The notes under the pieces: model-generated
What the model was told of the DNA's origin: nothing
Databases searched by the model: none
Seen by the model: only the letters and a program-made list of their open reading frames with translations
Translations under genes and position numbers: made by a program
Assembly: GCA_038237475.1 (NCBI GenBank)
Contig: JBBRYS010000016.1
Coordinates: 26,436-90,435, forward strand
Source: JAOAPY01 sp038237475
GTDB taxonomy: Bacteria > Acidobacteriota > Blastocatellia > Pyrinomonadales > Pyrinomonadaceae
DNA length: 64,000 nt
Direction of reading: 5' to 3'
Part shown: one piece after another, positions 35,777-45,400 of the stretch
Position numbering within the stretch: the first letter of the stretch is position 1
How the letters are laid out: the number at the start of each line of letters is the position of its first letter

Positions 35777-37726
35777 TTACTCTTCTTCGGTTCTGAGTTT
35801 TTCCAGAACCGAGAAGTCTTCCAGCGTGGTTACGTCCCCCGCAACTGCACCGCTGGTGGCAATCTCGCGCAGCAGGCGCCTCATAATTTTTCCCGATCTG
35901 GTTTTCGGCAGCGCGTCAGAAAAGCGTATTTCGTCGGGCCGTGCCAGTGCGCCAATCTCTTTCGTGACGTGCGCTCGCAGTTCCTCTTTCAGTTTATCTG
36001 ATGCGGTTTGCGTCCCTTCGAGCGTAACGAAAGCGATGATGGCGGAACCTTTCAACTCATCAGGCCGCGCTACCACGGCTGCCTCAGCAACTGCTACGTG
36101 AGAGACTAGTGCGCTTTCCACTTCTGCAGTGCCAAGACGATGTCCGCTGACGTTGATAACGTCATCGATGCGGCCCATGATCCAGAAATAGCCGTCCTGA
36201 TCACGGCGGGCCCCATCCCCGGCAAAGTACACCCCTTTGATTTGTGACCAGTACTGTTCCCGATAGCGCGCGTCGTCACCCCAGATCGTTCTCAACATGC
36301 CGGGCCATGGTCGAGTGATGACCAGATAACCGCCTTCGTTCGCGCCAACGGGCTGGCCATCGCGAGTCATTACGTCCACCGCCATGCCGGGGAAGGGTTT
36401 CGTGCCTGAGCCCGGCTTCGTTGGCGTAGCCCCCGGCAGCGGGGTAATCATGATGCCGCCGGTTTCTGTCTGCCACCACGTATCGACGATTGGACAACGC
36501 CCCTTGCCGATAATTTCTCGATACCACATCCACGCTTCGGGATTAATCGGCTCGCCTACTGTTCCCAGTAGTCGCAGACTTGAGAGGTCGTGTTTCAGCG
36601 GCCACTGTTCGCCCCACTTAATGAAGGCCCGGATGGCCGTAGGCGCGGTGTAGAGGATATTGACGCGATGCTGCTCGATGATGCTCCAGAAGCGATCGGG
36701 GGCGGGATGATTGGGCGCGCCTTCGTACATCAAGACCGTGGCGCCGTTTGAAAGTGGACCATAGACAACATAGCTGTGGCCGGTCACCCAGCCAATATCA
36801 GCGGTGCACCAGTAGATGTCCGTGTCCTTCAGATCGAAAACCCACTTTGAAGTCAGGTGGGCCTGCAGCAGATAGCCGGCGGTGGTGTGCAGAATGCCTT
36901 TTGGCTTGCCGGTGGTGCCTGAAGTGTAAAGTATGAAAAGCGGATGCTCACTCTCAAGCGCTGCCGCCGGACAATTTGCATCAACCGTTTCCATCATGTC
37001 GTGCCACCAGTGATCGCGTCCGGCCTCCATGTGAATAGGCACGCCTGTCCGCTTCACCACGATACAACTCTGCACCGATGGCGTTTGTTTCAATGCTTCA
37101 TCGACCGCACTCTTCAGCTTAACTTCGTTGCCGCGCCGCCAACCACCATCGGCGGTAACCACCAGTTTGCAACTGGCGTCATTGATGCGATCGATCAAGG
37201 CGGCGCTGGAAAAGCCACCGAAGATCACCGAGTGCGTAGCGCCGATGCGGGCACAAGCCAGCATCGAAATCGCCAGCTCGGGAATCAGCGGCATATAAAG
37301 CGCGACCCGATCACCTTTTGCGATGCCTGCATTTTGCATCACGTTGGCGAACTTGCAGACTTCGGTGTGGAGTTGTTGATAGGTGAGGGTGCGCTGATCG
37401 CCCGGCTCGCCTTCCCAGATTAGTGCAGCCTTGTTGCGGCGCCAGGTCGACAAGTGACGGTCCAGACAATTGTCTGAGATATTGAGTTCACCGCCGAGGA
37501 ACCATTGCGCGTGCGGCGGTTCCCACTCCAGCACCTGGTCCCATTTTTTTGTCCAATGAAGTTCTGCGGCCATGCGGGCCCAGAAGCCCTCCGGATCGGC
37601 AGTAGCTTCCGCGCGCAGGGCTTCGAGTTCCGCCATCGATTTGATGTGAGCCTGCTCAGCGAAAGCGGGTGGCGGAGGGAAACTGCGCTCCTCATGCTGT
37701 AAGGAATCGATATTAGTTGTAGACAT
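35777..37726 (-). CDS. acs: Acetyl-CoA synthetase
   Basis: About 649 residues from the ATG at 37726 (the frame extends to 37783). It activates acetate with ATP and CoA through acetyl-AMP. The AMP-binding loop YTSGTTGKPKG, the WWQTETGG block, hinge GRIDDVINVSGHRLGT, and the C-terminal PKTRSGKIMRR with the acetylation-controlled catalytic lysine are all present. Tryptophan in WWQTE marks the small acetate-sized pocket. Length is as expected (about 650). It stands alone; no phosphotransacetylase or acetyltransferase is adjacent. Confidence 0.95.
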   Translation of the reverse strand: MSTTNIDSLQHEERSFPPPPAFAEQAHIKSMAELEALRAEATADPEGFWARMAAELHWTKKWDQVLEWEPPHAQWFLGGELNISDNCLDRHLSTWRRNKAALIWEGEPGDQRTLTYQQLHTEVCKFANVMQNAGIAKGDRVALYMPLIPELAISMLACARIGATHSVIFGGFSSAALIDRINDASCKLVVTADGGWRRGNEVKLKSAVDEALKQTPSVQSCIVVKRTGVPIHMEAGRDHWWHDMMETVDANCPAAALESEHPLFILYTSGTTGKPKGILHTTAGYLLQAHLTSKWVFDLKDTDIYWCTADIGWVTGHSYVVYGPLSNGATVLMYEGAPNHPAPDRFWSIIEQHRVNILYTAPTAIRAFIKWGEQWPLKHDLSSLRLLGTVGEPINPEAWMWYREIIGKGRCPIVDTWWQTETGGIMITPLPGATPTKPGSGTKPFPGMAVDVMTRDGQPVGANEGGYLVITRPWPGMLRTIWGDDARYREQYWSQIKGVYFAGDGARRDQDGYFWIMGRIDDVINVSGHRLGTAEVESALVSHVAVAEAAVVARPDELKGSAIIAFVTLEGTQTASDKLKEELRAHVTKEIGALARPDEIRFSDALPKTRSGKIMRRLLREIATSGAVAGDVTTLEDFSVLEKLRTEEE

Positions 37727-37920
37727 ATCCCTCGGTGGACTCCGCGCTGAAATGGACGAGCCTGGCGTTACAACCCGTATCATACATCAGGATGCGCGCT
37801 GCCGTTTAAAGTCGGGAAAAATCCTGCGACGGAGCTGATGGAGTCGACGCAAATGAAACCAGCGCAATACAATTTCCGATCTTGCCCTGCGTGGCCGGAC
37901 GGAGTACTTTCACTGCCGGT

Positions 37921-38520
37921 ATGATCGAAATGAAATGTCCGGAATGCGGCGCGGAGTTAATCCCGGAAGCCGGCTTCTGTCGTCAGTGCGGGGCGGCAGT
38001 TCTTGCGGGGGCTGTAGATCAGCCGGCTGCGAAACTCAACGACGCCGGCAATAACGCGACCACACGGAGATTGGCGCCACGACCTACCAGTCCCGGCCAT
38101 CCTGCGCCTGCACCGGTAGTAGCAACTCGGGCAGGGAACGTCAGAACTAAAGTGACGGTGGCCGTGCTGGCAGTCGCAGCGGTGTTTGCGCTTAGACCTG
38201 CAGTGCGCTCGTTGCTGAAGAACAATGGGAGTGGCAGCGGCAGTGTTAACACCGCGACTGCCGTCAGCAGATCGCTTGTTTATCCAGGTGCGCGCATCGT
38301 TCTGGATATCTCAAATGATGGCCCAGGCAGTGTTCTACAACTAAGCACCTCCGACTCTTTGGACAAAGTGCAGGCGTGGTACATGGCAACCCTCCAGCCG
38401 ACTAAAATTCTCCAGGTTACTTTGGGCACCGTGATACTTAGGAAGGACAATGTGACGGCGACTATCGCGGCCGAGAACAACGTTACAAATATTGTTATCA
38501 AACAGTCGATTTCCAGGTGA
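37921..38520 (+). CDS. Zinc-ribbon membrane protein
   Basis: About 199 residues. An N-terminal zinc ribbon (CPECGAELIPEAGFCRQCG) precedes a Pro/Ala-rich linker, a membrane helix (VTVAVLAVAAVFAL) near residue 85, and a soluble C-terminal domain that looks like a mixed alpha-beta fold (LVYPGARIVLDIS, DKVQAWYMATLQPT). The ATG at 37921 is chosen; an in-frame ATG at 37930 is possible. Domain order suggests a cytoplasmic metal-binding head and an exported sensor or binding part. Function unknown. Confidence 0.7.
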   Translation: MIEMKCPECGAELIPEAGFCRQCGAAVLAGAVDQPAAKLNDAGNNATTRRLAPRPTSPGHPAPAPVVATRAGNVRTKVTVAVLAVAAVFALRPAVRSLLKNNGSGSGSVNTATAVSRSLVYPGARIVLDISNDGPGSVLQLSTSDSLDKVQAWYMATLQPTKILQVTLGTVILRKDNVTATIAAENNVTNIVIKQSISR

Positions 38521-38545
38521 GCGTGATCGCCACCAGACAATTACT

Positions 38546-39253
38546 ATGAAACTCCAGGTAGGCACGAGCGGTTTTAGCTACAAAGAATGGAAGGGCAGTT
38601 TTTATCCTGATGATCTGCCCGCTAAAGAGATGCTGTCGTACTACGCCTCACGCCTGCCGGCGGTCGAGATTAACAACACCTTTTACCGTTTGCCGCAAAA
38701 GAGCATGCTCGAATCGTGGAATGGGCAGGTGCCTGACAACTTTCGCTTCGCGCTCAAGGCCTCACAACGCATTACGCACTTCAAGAGATTGAAAGAATGC
38801 GAGAACGAAACAAAGTATCTGCTCGAGACAGCAAGCGTCCTTGAAGATCGTCTGGGAGTTATCCTCTTTCAACTGCCGCCGAATATGAAAAAGGACTTGC
38901 CGCGGTTGGAAGTATTCCTCGAATGCTTACCGACGACGGTCAGAGTTGCCTTTGAATTTCGCCATCAGACATGGTTGGAAGATGATGTGCTGCGAGTGCT
39001 GGCCGCGAAGAACCACGCGCTCTGCATTTCTGACACGGATGACATGCCGGTTTCGCATATCGATCGGACGGCCGATTGGGGTTATCTGCGACTCAGGCGG
39101 GTGGCGTACGCAACGAAGGATCTGAAAGCCTGGCTGGAGCGTGTGAGGGCGCAGAACTGGTCGGATGCGTTTGTTTTTTTCAAGCACGAGGATGAGGGGA
39201 CTGGCCCGAAGCTCGCAGCATCATTTATGAAGTTAGCCGCCAAAGCCAAGTGA
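38546..39253 (+). CDS. DUF72 family protein (YecE-like)
   Basis: About 235 residues from the ATG at 38546, giving the typical N-terminus VGTSGFSYKEWKG. Later blocks are VEINNTFYRLP, FRFALKASQRITH, LGVILFQLPP, VAFEFRHQTW and the C-terminal VFFKHEDEG. This is the TIM-barrel-like DUF72/YecE family, of unknown biochemical role. Upstream zinc-ribbon gene overlaps are minor. A bidirectional terminator lies about 135 bases downstream. Confidence 0.9.
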   Translation: MKLQVGTSGFSYKEWKGSFYPDDLPAKEMLSYYASRLPAVEINNTFYRLPQKSMLESWNGQVPDNFRFALKASQRITHFKRLKECENETKYLLETASVLEDRLGVILFQLPPNMKKDLPRLEVFLECLPTTVRVAFEFRHQTWLEDDVLRVLAAKNHALCISDTDDMPVSHIDRTADWGYLRLRRVAYATKDLKAWLERVRAQNWSDAFVFFKHEDEGTGPKLAASFMKLAAKAK

Positions 39254-39269
39254 GGCGTTTCGGAACTGA

Positions 39270-39370
39270 CCTGGGACCCCGCACGCATCCTGCGTGCCGT
39301 CTCTCTCCCTTCCTTCAAGATTCATTTTCACGGGCACCCTTCCATGGATCAGCTTGCGTGCGGTCCCAGG
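39270..39370. repeat. Inverted repeat pair around 39.3 kb
   Basis: Arm 1 at 39270-39287 and arm 2 at 39355-39370 are inverted copies of CCTGGGACC..GCACGCA, arm 1 having two extra C. An internal hairpin, GCACGCA-TCC-TGCGTGC, lies at 39281-39297. It sits in the gap after the DUF72 gene and resembles a small non-coding repetitive element. Confidence 0.65.
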
Positions 39371-39382
39371 GCGAGCCCAAAG

Positions 39383-39418
39383 AAAAAAGAGAGTCGCGTG
39401 GGCGACTCTCTCTTTTTT
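39383..39418. terminator. Bidirectional rho-independent terminator
   Basis: A perfect 10-bp stem AGAGAGTCGC / GCGACTCTCT with a GTGG loop is bordered by six A on the left and six T on the right, so it works on both strands. It lies between the DUF72 gene (plus) and the metallothionein gene (minus). Confidence 0.85.
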
Positions 39419-39437
39419 CAAATAGTTCTAAAGCTTA

Positions 39438-39584
39438 TTAGAAATTGCCGGAGCAGCCATCGTGTCCGCAATCGCAATCCAACTCAATCGTGTCGCCGGT
39501 ACCTTCGCATGAAGCACTGCAATACTTGCCGTCAGGCTGGGGCGGACAACTGCAAACAGGGTTCTTACATTTCTCGTCTGCCAT
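39438..39584 (-). CDS. Bacterial metallothionein-like protein, copy 2
   Basis: A 48-residue protein, AAGGAG ribosome site 5-6 bases before the ATG. Its eight cysteines (C6, C11, C13, C22, C26, C37, C39, C44) follow the same spacing as the copy at 4068-4217 except for two fewer residues in the middle loop. Key blocks are KYCSASC and CDCGHDGC. Binding of Zn, Cd or Cu in thiolate clusters is inferred from the SmtA/BmtA family. The two proteins differ clearly outside the cysteines, so they are not a recent duplication. Confidence 0.88.
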   Translation of the reverse strand: MADEKCKNPVCSCPPQPDGKYCSASCEGTGDTIELDCDCGHDGCSGNF

Positions 39585-39650
39585 AGTTCTCTCCTTGTTC
39601 TGGTTCAGAGTTTGGGTGCTTAGAGTAGCATATCTGATACCGGCAGAGCA

Positions 39651-41168
39651 TCACTCGGGGGCGCCTATCGACTGCAAAAATTTCACTACCTCAGGCTTCT
39701 CATATTTGAGAGCCAGACCCAGTGCCGTTTGCCGGTTGTGGTCGAGCGCCGCAGGATCAGCTCCCGCACTGAGCAATAACTTCACTGATTCCAGATTGCC
39801 CGCGGCCGCGGCGTTGATGAGAGCTGTATAGCCATTATTATCTTTGGCGTTAACATCGGCCCCCGCCTCGATGAGCGCCTTTACGATCTCGGCGGATCCG
39901 TCCTCCGCGGCGATGAGCAGTGCTGTTTCGCCCTCGTCATTCTGCGCTCTAACATCCGCCCCCAGTTCAATCAGATACTTTGCCGCCGCACCATCCTCAA
40001 TGCCCGAGGCAAACATGAGGACAGTCTTACCTTCGTCAGACTTGGAGTCAATCTTTGCTCCGGCTGCAATCAGCAGGCGGACCGCCGCGAGATTGCTGGC
40101 GGCTGCGCTTTTCATCAGGACCGTTTCACCATCTTCATCACGTTCATTGACTCTTGCCCCTGCAGCCAGTAACTCGCGCACCAGCGCTGGAGTCGCATCA
40201 GAGCCTATGTACATGAGCGCGGTGCGCTTTCTTTCGTTCCTGGTCCGGACATTTGCTCCAGCCGCCAACAACGTTCTCACGATTTCGAAGTTGCTGTTCT
40301 CGACTGCGTGATCCAGAGCAGTCATATCAGTGTTTGGATCCAGCTTATTGACATTGTGAGAAGCGAAGACGAGTTGCTTTACCATTGGCAAATCATTTTC
40401 TGCGGCAGCCTTCACCAGTGGCTCTTCCGGCGAGAGCATTACCATCGCTCCACCAAGAACTACCGTCTGTTGCAGTTCTGGTGCGCCTATCTCAACCTGG
40501 ACCGTGAGCGTGGGTATCTCGAGGCTCAAATTCACGGAATTCAGTTCTTCTGGCTTTACCACCAGGTTGGTCAGCTCTGTTTTCGCAAATCCGTTGCCTT
40601 CGGCAGCGAGCGTATAGCTACCCGGATTCAAAAACGAGAAGGAGTATATTCCCTCCGCTCCGGTAGTGACGCTGAAGGAAACATGGTCAGCGTCACTTAC
40701 CAGCGTGACAGTTGCTCCCGGAATCAGCGAGCCATTTGGGTCAGTCACCCTGCCTGACAAGCCAGTCCTTCCCGCTCCCGCCAGATCAGCTTTGGGTTGC
40801 GTTACCTGGACGGGCGAAGCGATGTCCGATAAAGACCGAGTCTGCGCCGCAGCCGTCGCGAGGCTGAGTGAGGCTGTGAACGCTCCCGCGGCGAAGCGCG
40901 AGACTCGCCGGCTGATCCGGTAAAGAGGCGCAGGCTGCTTCCGCCCGGGGCCGGAGTTAGGTCGAGTCACGTAGCGCACGCAAATGCGACCTTCGGAACG
41001 CTCGACCAGGCGACGTGCCTTTGCCCGAGTCATAGCTGAGAGGTTATTGACACTGAGATTACAGTGCTCGCAAAAACGCACCTCATCGTTGCCGATCATC
41101 TGCTCCCAATCAGCCTCGCATGGATTGTCCACCTTCACTCGATCCAAAGAACGAAATGGCTTTAACAT
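39651..41168 (-). CDS. Ankyrin-repeat protein with CEHC-type N-terminal domain
   Basis: About 505 residues from the ATG at 41168, which has an AGGAG site; the ORF reaches 41315. Residues 15-70 hold a cysteine-containing domain (CEADWEQM, RFCEHCNLSVNNLSAMT, GRICVRY) known to me from many acidobacterial proteins. A hydrophobic helix follows (FAAGAFTASLSLATAAA), then a carboxypeptidase-regulatory-like domain (LSGRVTDPNGSLIPGATVTL), then about seven ankyrin repeats at 280-500 (TALDHAVENSNFEIVRTLLAAGANV and similar). Ankyrin repeats bind proteins. Function unknown. Confidence 0.85.
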   Translation of the reverse strand: MLKPFRSLDRVKVDNPCEADWEQMIGNDEVRFCEHCNLSVNNLSAMTRAKARRLVERSEGRICVRYVTRPNSGPGRKQPAPLYRISRRVSRFAAGAFTASLSLATAAAQTRSLSDIASPVQVTQPKADLAGAGRTGLSGRVTDPNGSLIPGATVTLVSDADHVSFSVTTGAEGIYSFSFLNPGSYTLAAEGNGFAKTELTNLVVKPEELNSVNLSLEIPTLTVQVEIGAPELQQTVVLGGAMVMLSPEEPLVKAAAENDLPMVKQLVFASHNVNKLDPNTDMTALDHAVENSNFEIVRTLLAAGANVRTRNERKRTALMYIGSDATPALVRELLAAGARVNERDEDGETVLMKSAAASNLAAVRLLIAAGAKIDSKSDEGKTVLMFASGIEDGAAAKYLIELGADVRAQNDEGETALLIAAEDGSAEIVKALIEAGADVNAKDNNGYTALINAAAAGNLESVKLLLSAGADPAALDHNRQTALGLALKYEKPEVVKFLQSIGAPE

Positions 41169-41507
41169 AGCTGGCTCCTTTGCTTGAACGTGCTGAAAGA
41201 ACCCGGGGAGAGGCTCAGCCTTATTGTTTGAAACCGTCAGTTGATAATAGTTCCTGCTTTCTGAAGCCTGAGCCGCGGGCGCACTACGCCCCCCTTGAAG
41301 CCGAGGTGGTTTCAACGCGACTGAGGCTTACGGTTTTGGGCCTGAAGGCGAGCCCGGGGAAGAAGCTCGCTCACTTAAATTGATCTGATCGAGTCTGGGG
41401 AGGAAACCTTTTTGAATTGCGCGAATGAGATGCGCTCAGGATATCGCCGGGTTGTTCGTAGATAAATTCAAATTTGCGGGGCTATGCCGCCTGCTCCGCA
41501 GTCTGGC
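41169..41507. other. Intergenic region without a recognised feature
   Basis: Between psuG and the ankyrin-repeat gene, 339 bases. Short frames on both strands have no signs of coding. It should contain the ankyrin gene's promoter, but I cannot point to a confident -35/-10 pair. Confidence 0.5.
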
Positions 41508-42422
41508 TTACCCCTTTGCTACGGCGACGGCGACTGCGATCTCCGCGGCGACGCAGGCGTTGTTTTCCAGGAGAGCTATGTTGGCTTTGAGCGTTGCCCC
41601 TTCGCTCTCTCTTGCCATGCGCGTGAGCAGGAAAGGAGTCAGGTCCCGGCCACCGATATTTTCGCGTTCTGCCGCCGCGAGCGCTTCGTCGAGAATTGTC
41701 TGTAGCACACCAGCGTCTACTTCTTCTGCTTCCGGCACCGGCACGGTCACGAGCAGCGCACTCGGGATTCCCAACTCGTTCTGAGCCTCAAAGATTTGCG
41801 CAACCTCAACTGCGCTGTCGACGCGCGCATCGAGTGGCAGCCCGCTGTGCCGCGAGTAGAACGCCGGCAATTCATCGCAGCGCCAGCCCAGCACCGTCAC
41901 ACCATGCGTCTCCAGCCATTCGCGAGTCGCCGGCAGATCCAAAACAATCTTTGCGCCTGAGCAGACTACTATGATCGGTGTGCGTGCAAGTTCCGGCAGG
42001 TCGGCTGAGACGTCTGGCAGTGAACCGCGATGCACACCACCAATACCACCGGTGGCAAAGACCTGGACACCGGCACGGTGAGCAATCCAACTTGTCGTCG
42101 CCACAGTAGTGGCGCCGTCGCTGCGTTTGGCGAGCGCGATGGGCAGGTCCCGCGTGCTCACCTTGCTGATATTGTTACTGTCAGCAATATTTCTGATCTG
42201 AACCTCGCTCAGGCCCACGCAAAGTTCACCATTGAGAATAGCGATCGTGGCCGGAGTCGCTCCAGCTTCGAGCACAATTTGTTCCAAACGCTGCGCGGTT
42301 TCGAGATTTTGCGGACGCGGTAATCCGTGGGCGATGACAGTCGATTCGAGCGCGACAATCGGCCCGTGTGCGGCCAGCGCGTCTCTCACAGTATTGCTGT
42401 AGCTGATGTGTTTCGTGATCAT
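41508..42422 (-). CDS. psuG: Pseudouridine-5'-phosphate glycosidase
   Basis: A 304-residue enzyme that reversibly splits pseudouridine 5'-phosphate to uracil and ribose 5-phosphate. Family blocks are VALESTVIAHGLPRPQN with the catalytic Glu, VSTRDLPIALAK, GATTVATTSWIAHRAGV, VFATGGIGGVHRG and VVCSGAKIVLDLPATREWLE, with the Schiff-base lysine. Length is normal. The kinase psuK is not adjacent. Its start is 4 bases from the end of the histidine kinase gene upstream, so it may share that transcript. Confidence 0.93.
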   Translation of the reverse strand: MITKHISYSNTVRDALAAHGPIVALESTVIAHGLPRPQNLETAQRLEQIVLEAGATPATIAILNGELCVGLSEVQIRNIADSNNISKVSTRDLPIALAKRSDGATTVATTSWIAHRAGVQVFATGGIGGVHRGSLPDVSADLPELARTPIIVVCSGAKIVLDLPATREWLETHGVTVLGWRCDELPAFYSRHSGLPLDARVDSAVEVAQIFEAQNELGIPSALLVTVPVPEAEEVDAGVLQTILDEALAAAERENIGGRDLTPFLLTRMARESEGATLKANIALLENNACVAAEIAVAVAVAKG

Positions 42423-42425
42423 AAT

Positions 42426-45400
42426 TTAAGTTCGATTGCCTTTATTCAAAGTGAACAAGGTGCCGCCTGCAGCGCTTCTGGCCCAGACAACATCCGCCTC
42501 AATCAGAGCGGCCCGCGCGCGAATGTTTGCCAGCCCTCGTCCTGCGATCTGACCCGCCTCCGGGCTAAAGAATGCACCGTCATCTTCAATGGTCATAGTC
42601 AGCGCACCAGGTGACATTGTCTGCAACTCAAGCCGCAACTCAAGCCGCACCTGCTTTGCATCCGAGTGCCGGCAGATGTTGTTAATGATCTCCTGGGCTA
42701 TGCGATAGATCTGAATGCGCTCTCCCGGCGGAAGGCTTATCTGCTCTTCGATCTCTTCGTCTGCGATCACTTTATACTCGAATTTCTTCCCGGGCGGCAG
42801 GTGGGCCACGGCACTGCCAAGCGCCCACTCCAGCGCAGCCGCGAGACCTACATTATCAAGCACCGATGGACTCAGGTCTTCACAGATGCGCCTGATTTCA
42901 TTCGATACCGATTCAATCTCATGGCGAAAAGCTGCTGGTTCGAAAGGTGTTTTGCCGCCACCAGGTACGCCGGCTGCAGCTCCGCCGCCGGGAATGTTAT
43001 CCGTTATCAGCAACAGCCGTCGCAGATCGGCGAGCGTCTGATCATGAAGATCCCGTGCGATCCGCCGGCGTTCGCGTTCAGCTTCGTTCGCCAGATCCAA
43101 TCGTGCCCCGGCCAAATCGCGATTCGCTACAACCAGCGCGGCGCTCGTTCGCGCGATGCGGCGCCGTTCCAGGATGGCCCAGAGCAATGCCAGCAACGCC
43201 AGCAGCAGGAGCACTGCGAGCGCGGTCGAAGTCCAGGGAAACGGCGCACCTGCCACATTCAGTTCGAACGAGAGCGGAGCCGAGGCTACCAGGTCCTTAG
43301 TAAACGCGCGCGCCGTTACTTTGTATTTCCCCGGCTTCAGTCCTTCCATGGTGAACTGAGAGTCGCGCGAAAGTTTCTGCTTGATGACCTGGTCCTTGTT
43401 GTCGGTTAGCAGAAAGGCGTACTGAAACTGTTCCGGAAAGGTGCGGCTACTGGTGGCCGTGACGTCGAGTAAGAGACTGTTTTGCGGGAACTCAAGTTTC
43501 AATCCGATACGCAATTCGTCGGGCTGATGAACGCGCTTGCTGATGATGCGGGTTGGCAAGAGCGCCGGCTGCACCCGACCGGGGCGGTAGCGTACGACGC
43601 CGCGGTTAGTTCCTATCAGCAAATCGTCATCGACGTCGCTTGGTTGCAGCACAGCGAAAACGTTTTGGGAAGGCAGACCCTGCTCGACATCGAGTTGTGA
43701 GACCATTGGTCCGTGCGTATTGTCCACCAGGATTTTTAGCAATCCGCCGCCTGCCGTGGCGCACCAGGCTTCCCGTGTATTTGCCTCACGCCGGCCGACG
43801 ATGCTGCGTGCGTCAAACCCTGTTGCGGCCGCCTGGCAATTTCCATCCTGTTCACAAAGGAAGACGCCGCGGCTGCCGGCAACCCAGATCGAGCCGCCGC
43901 CGGCTTGATCGATTGATCTCACCGCTGCATCTTTCAAAACATCGAATCCCGGTGCGGTCACATTGGCCCGTCCGTCAAAAACCATCAGACCTTTAGTCGT
44001 ACCAACCAGAAGCCTGCGCTCACCGTCGGCGCACAGGCTGAGTACTTCGGGAGCTTCAGTGCCTTCTTTGGGCCAGACTCGCCGCGCTCGTCCGTTCTCC
44101 AGACGTTCGAGCCCACGACCGAAGCTGGCAATGTAAATGCCACCCTGGAACTGAGTGATGGCGCGCACGCTGCCCGCGGCGTCAACCGCGCCTGACGCAG
44201 ACGCGATATGCCCAAAAGATTGGTCAGCGGCGCCTGGTTCGCGGTCTGGTTTTGCTCCGACATAGAATCCGCTGGCCGCGCCGACCAGTAATCGTCCGCT
44301 CTTGTCTTCACTCAGCGCATAGATGATGTTGCGCCCGAGACTAACTACCGCCTGCCATTTTTTGAGCTTTGCGTCGTAAAGGAAGAGACCCCGATTGGTG
44401 CCACAATAAACGGTGCCGGCTGCCGTTTGATAAAGCGTTCGCACGAAGTTGCTTTCGGGATTATCGCCGACCGTTTCAACTCTGGGCGCGTTCGCATCAA
44501 AGCGGCTGACGCCGCGATCGGTGCCGAACCAGACTACCTCTTCTCGATCCACAAAAATGGCATAGACATGATCGGAGCGGAGCCCGCCGAGCGTACCTTC
44601 AAAGCTAAAGCGCACGACCGGCGCGGAGCTGGTGAAATGAAACACGCCGCGCCCATCTGAACCAATCCACATATCGTCATGGCTGCCGGATCGCAAAGCA
44701 GTTACGGCACCCGTCGGCGTATCACCGCGGACAATACGGCCTGCGTCCGGTCCCTTATAAAAACCGCTTTCCTCTTTTCTGCTTTTGCTGCCTACCCAGA
44801 GTGCCCCTTGTGAATCAGTTTCAAGAGAGCGAATAAAGTAGGACTGCGGCCGCAATTCGAGCGGGTGAGCGGCGCCGTTTTCAATTGCGAGAATGCCTCG
44901 ACTGGACGAGCCGGCCAACAACTCTTTATGAAAGAGGGTGAGGCTGGTGAGTGGCAGCAGGCCGGGTTGATCAACTGCAGCGCTTTGCAAGGGGGTGCTT
45001 AGCAGTTGCTTAGTTTTGATGCCGGGATCAGCCGGCTCATGACGCACCACTCCCTCAACTTCCGCAGCTGAACCAACCGGATCAATTCGACAGTCGTAAA
45101 CCATCCCCTGCTCGGTCGCGAAGATTGCGTGGCCGCGCTCAGGCGCGATGATCGCGTTGATGATTTTGCCGCTCAGCTCATTGACCTGTTCGAACCTGCC
45201 CTGCGCCAGGCGAGCAGCGCCGCTGTCTGTGCCGATCCACAACGACCCGTCCTGATCGCCTTGCAAGGCCAGCACTCGACCCCCAGGCAAAGCCGGATCA
45301 GTAACAGCCTGGGTTCGCCGCCCGTCAAACTTTGCCAGTCCTGCTTCAGTGCCGAACCACATTGTGCCGTCGGCATCCTGGGCGATGGCGTGCACACGAT

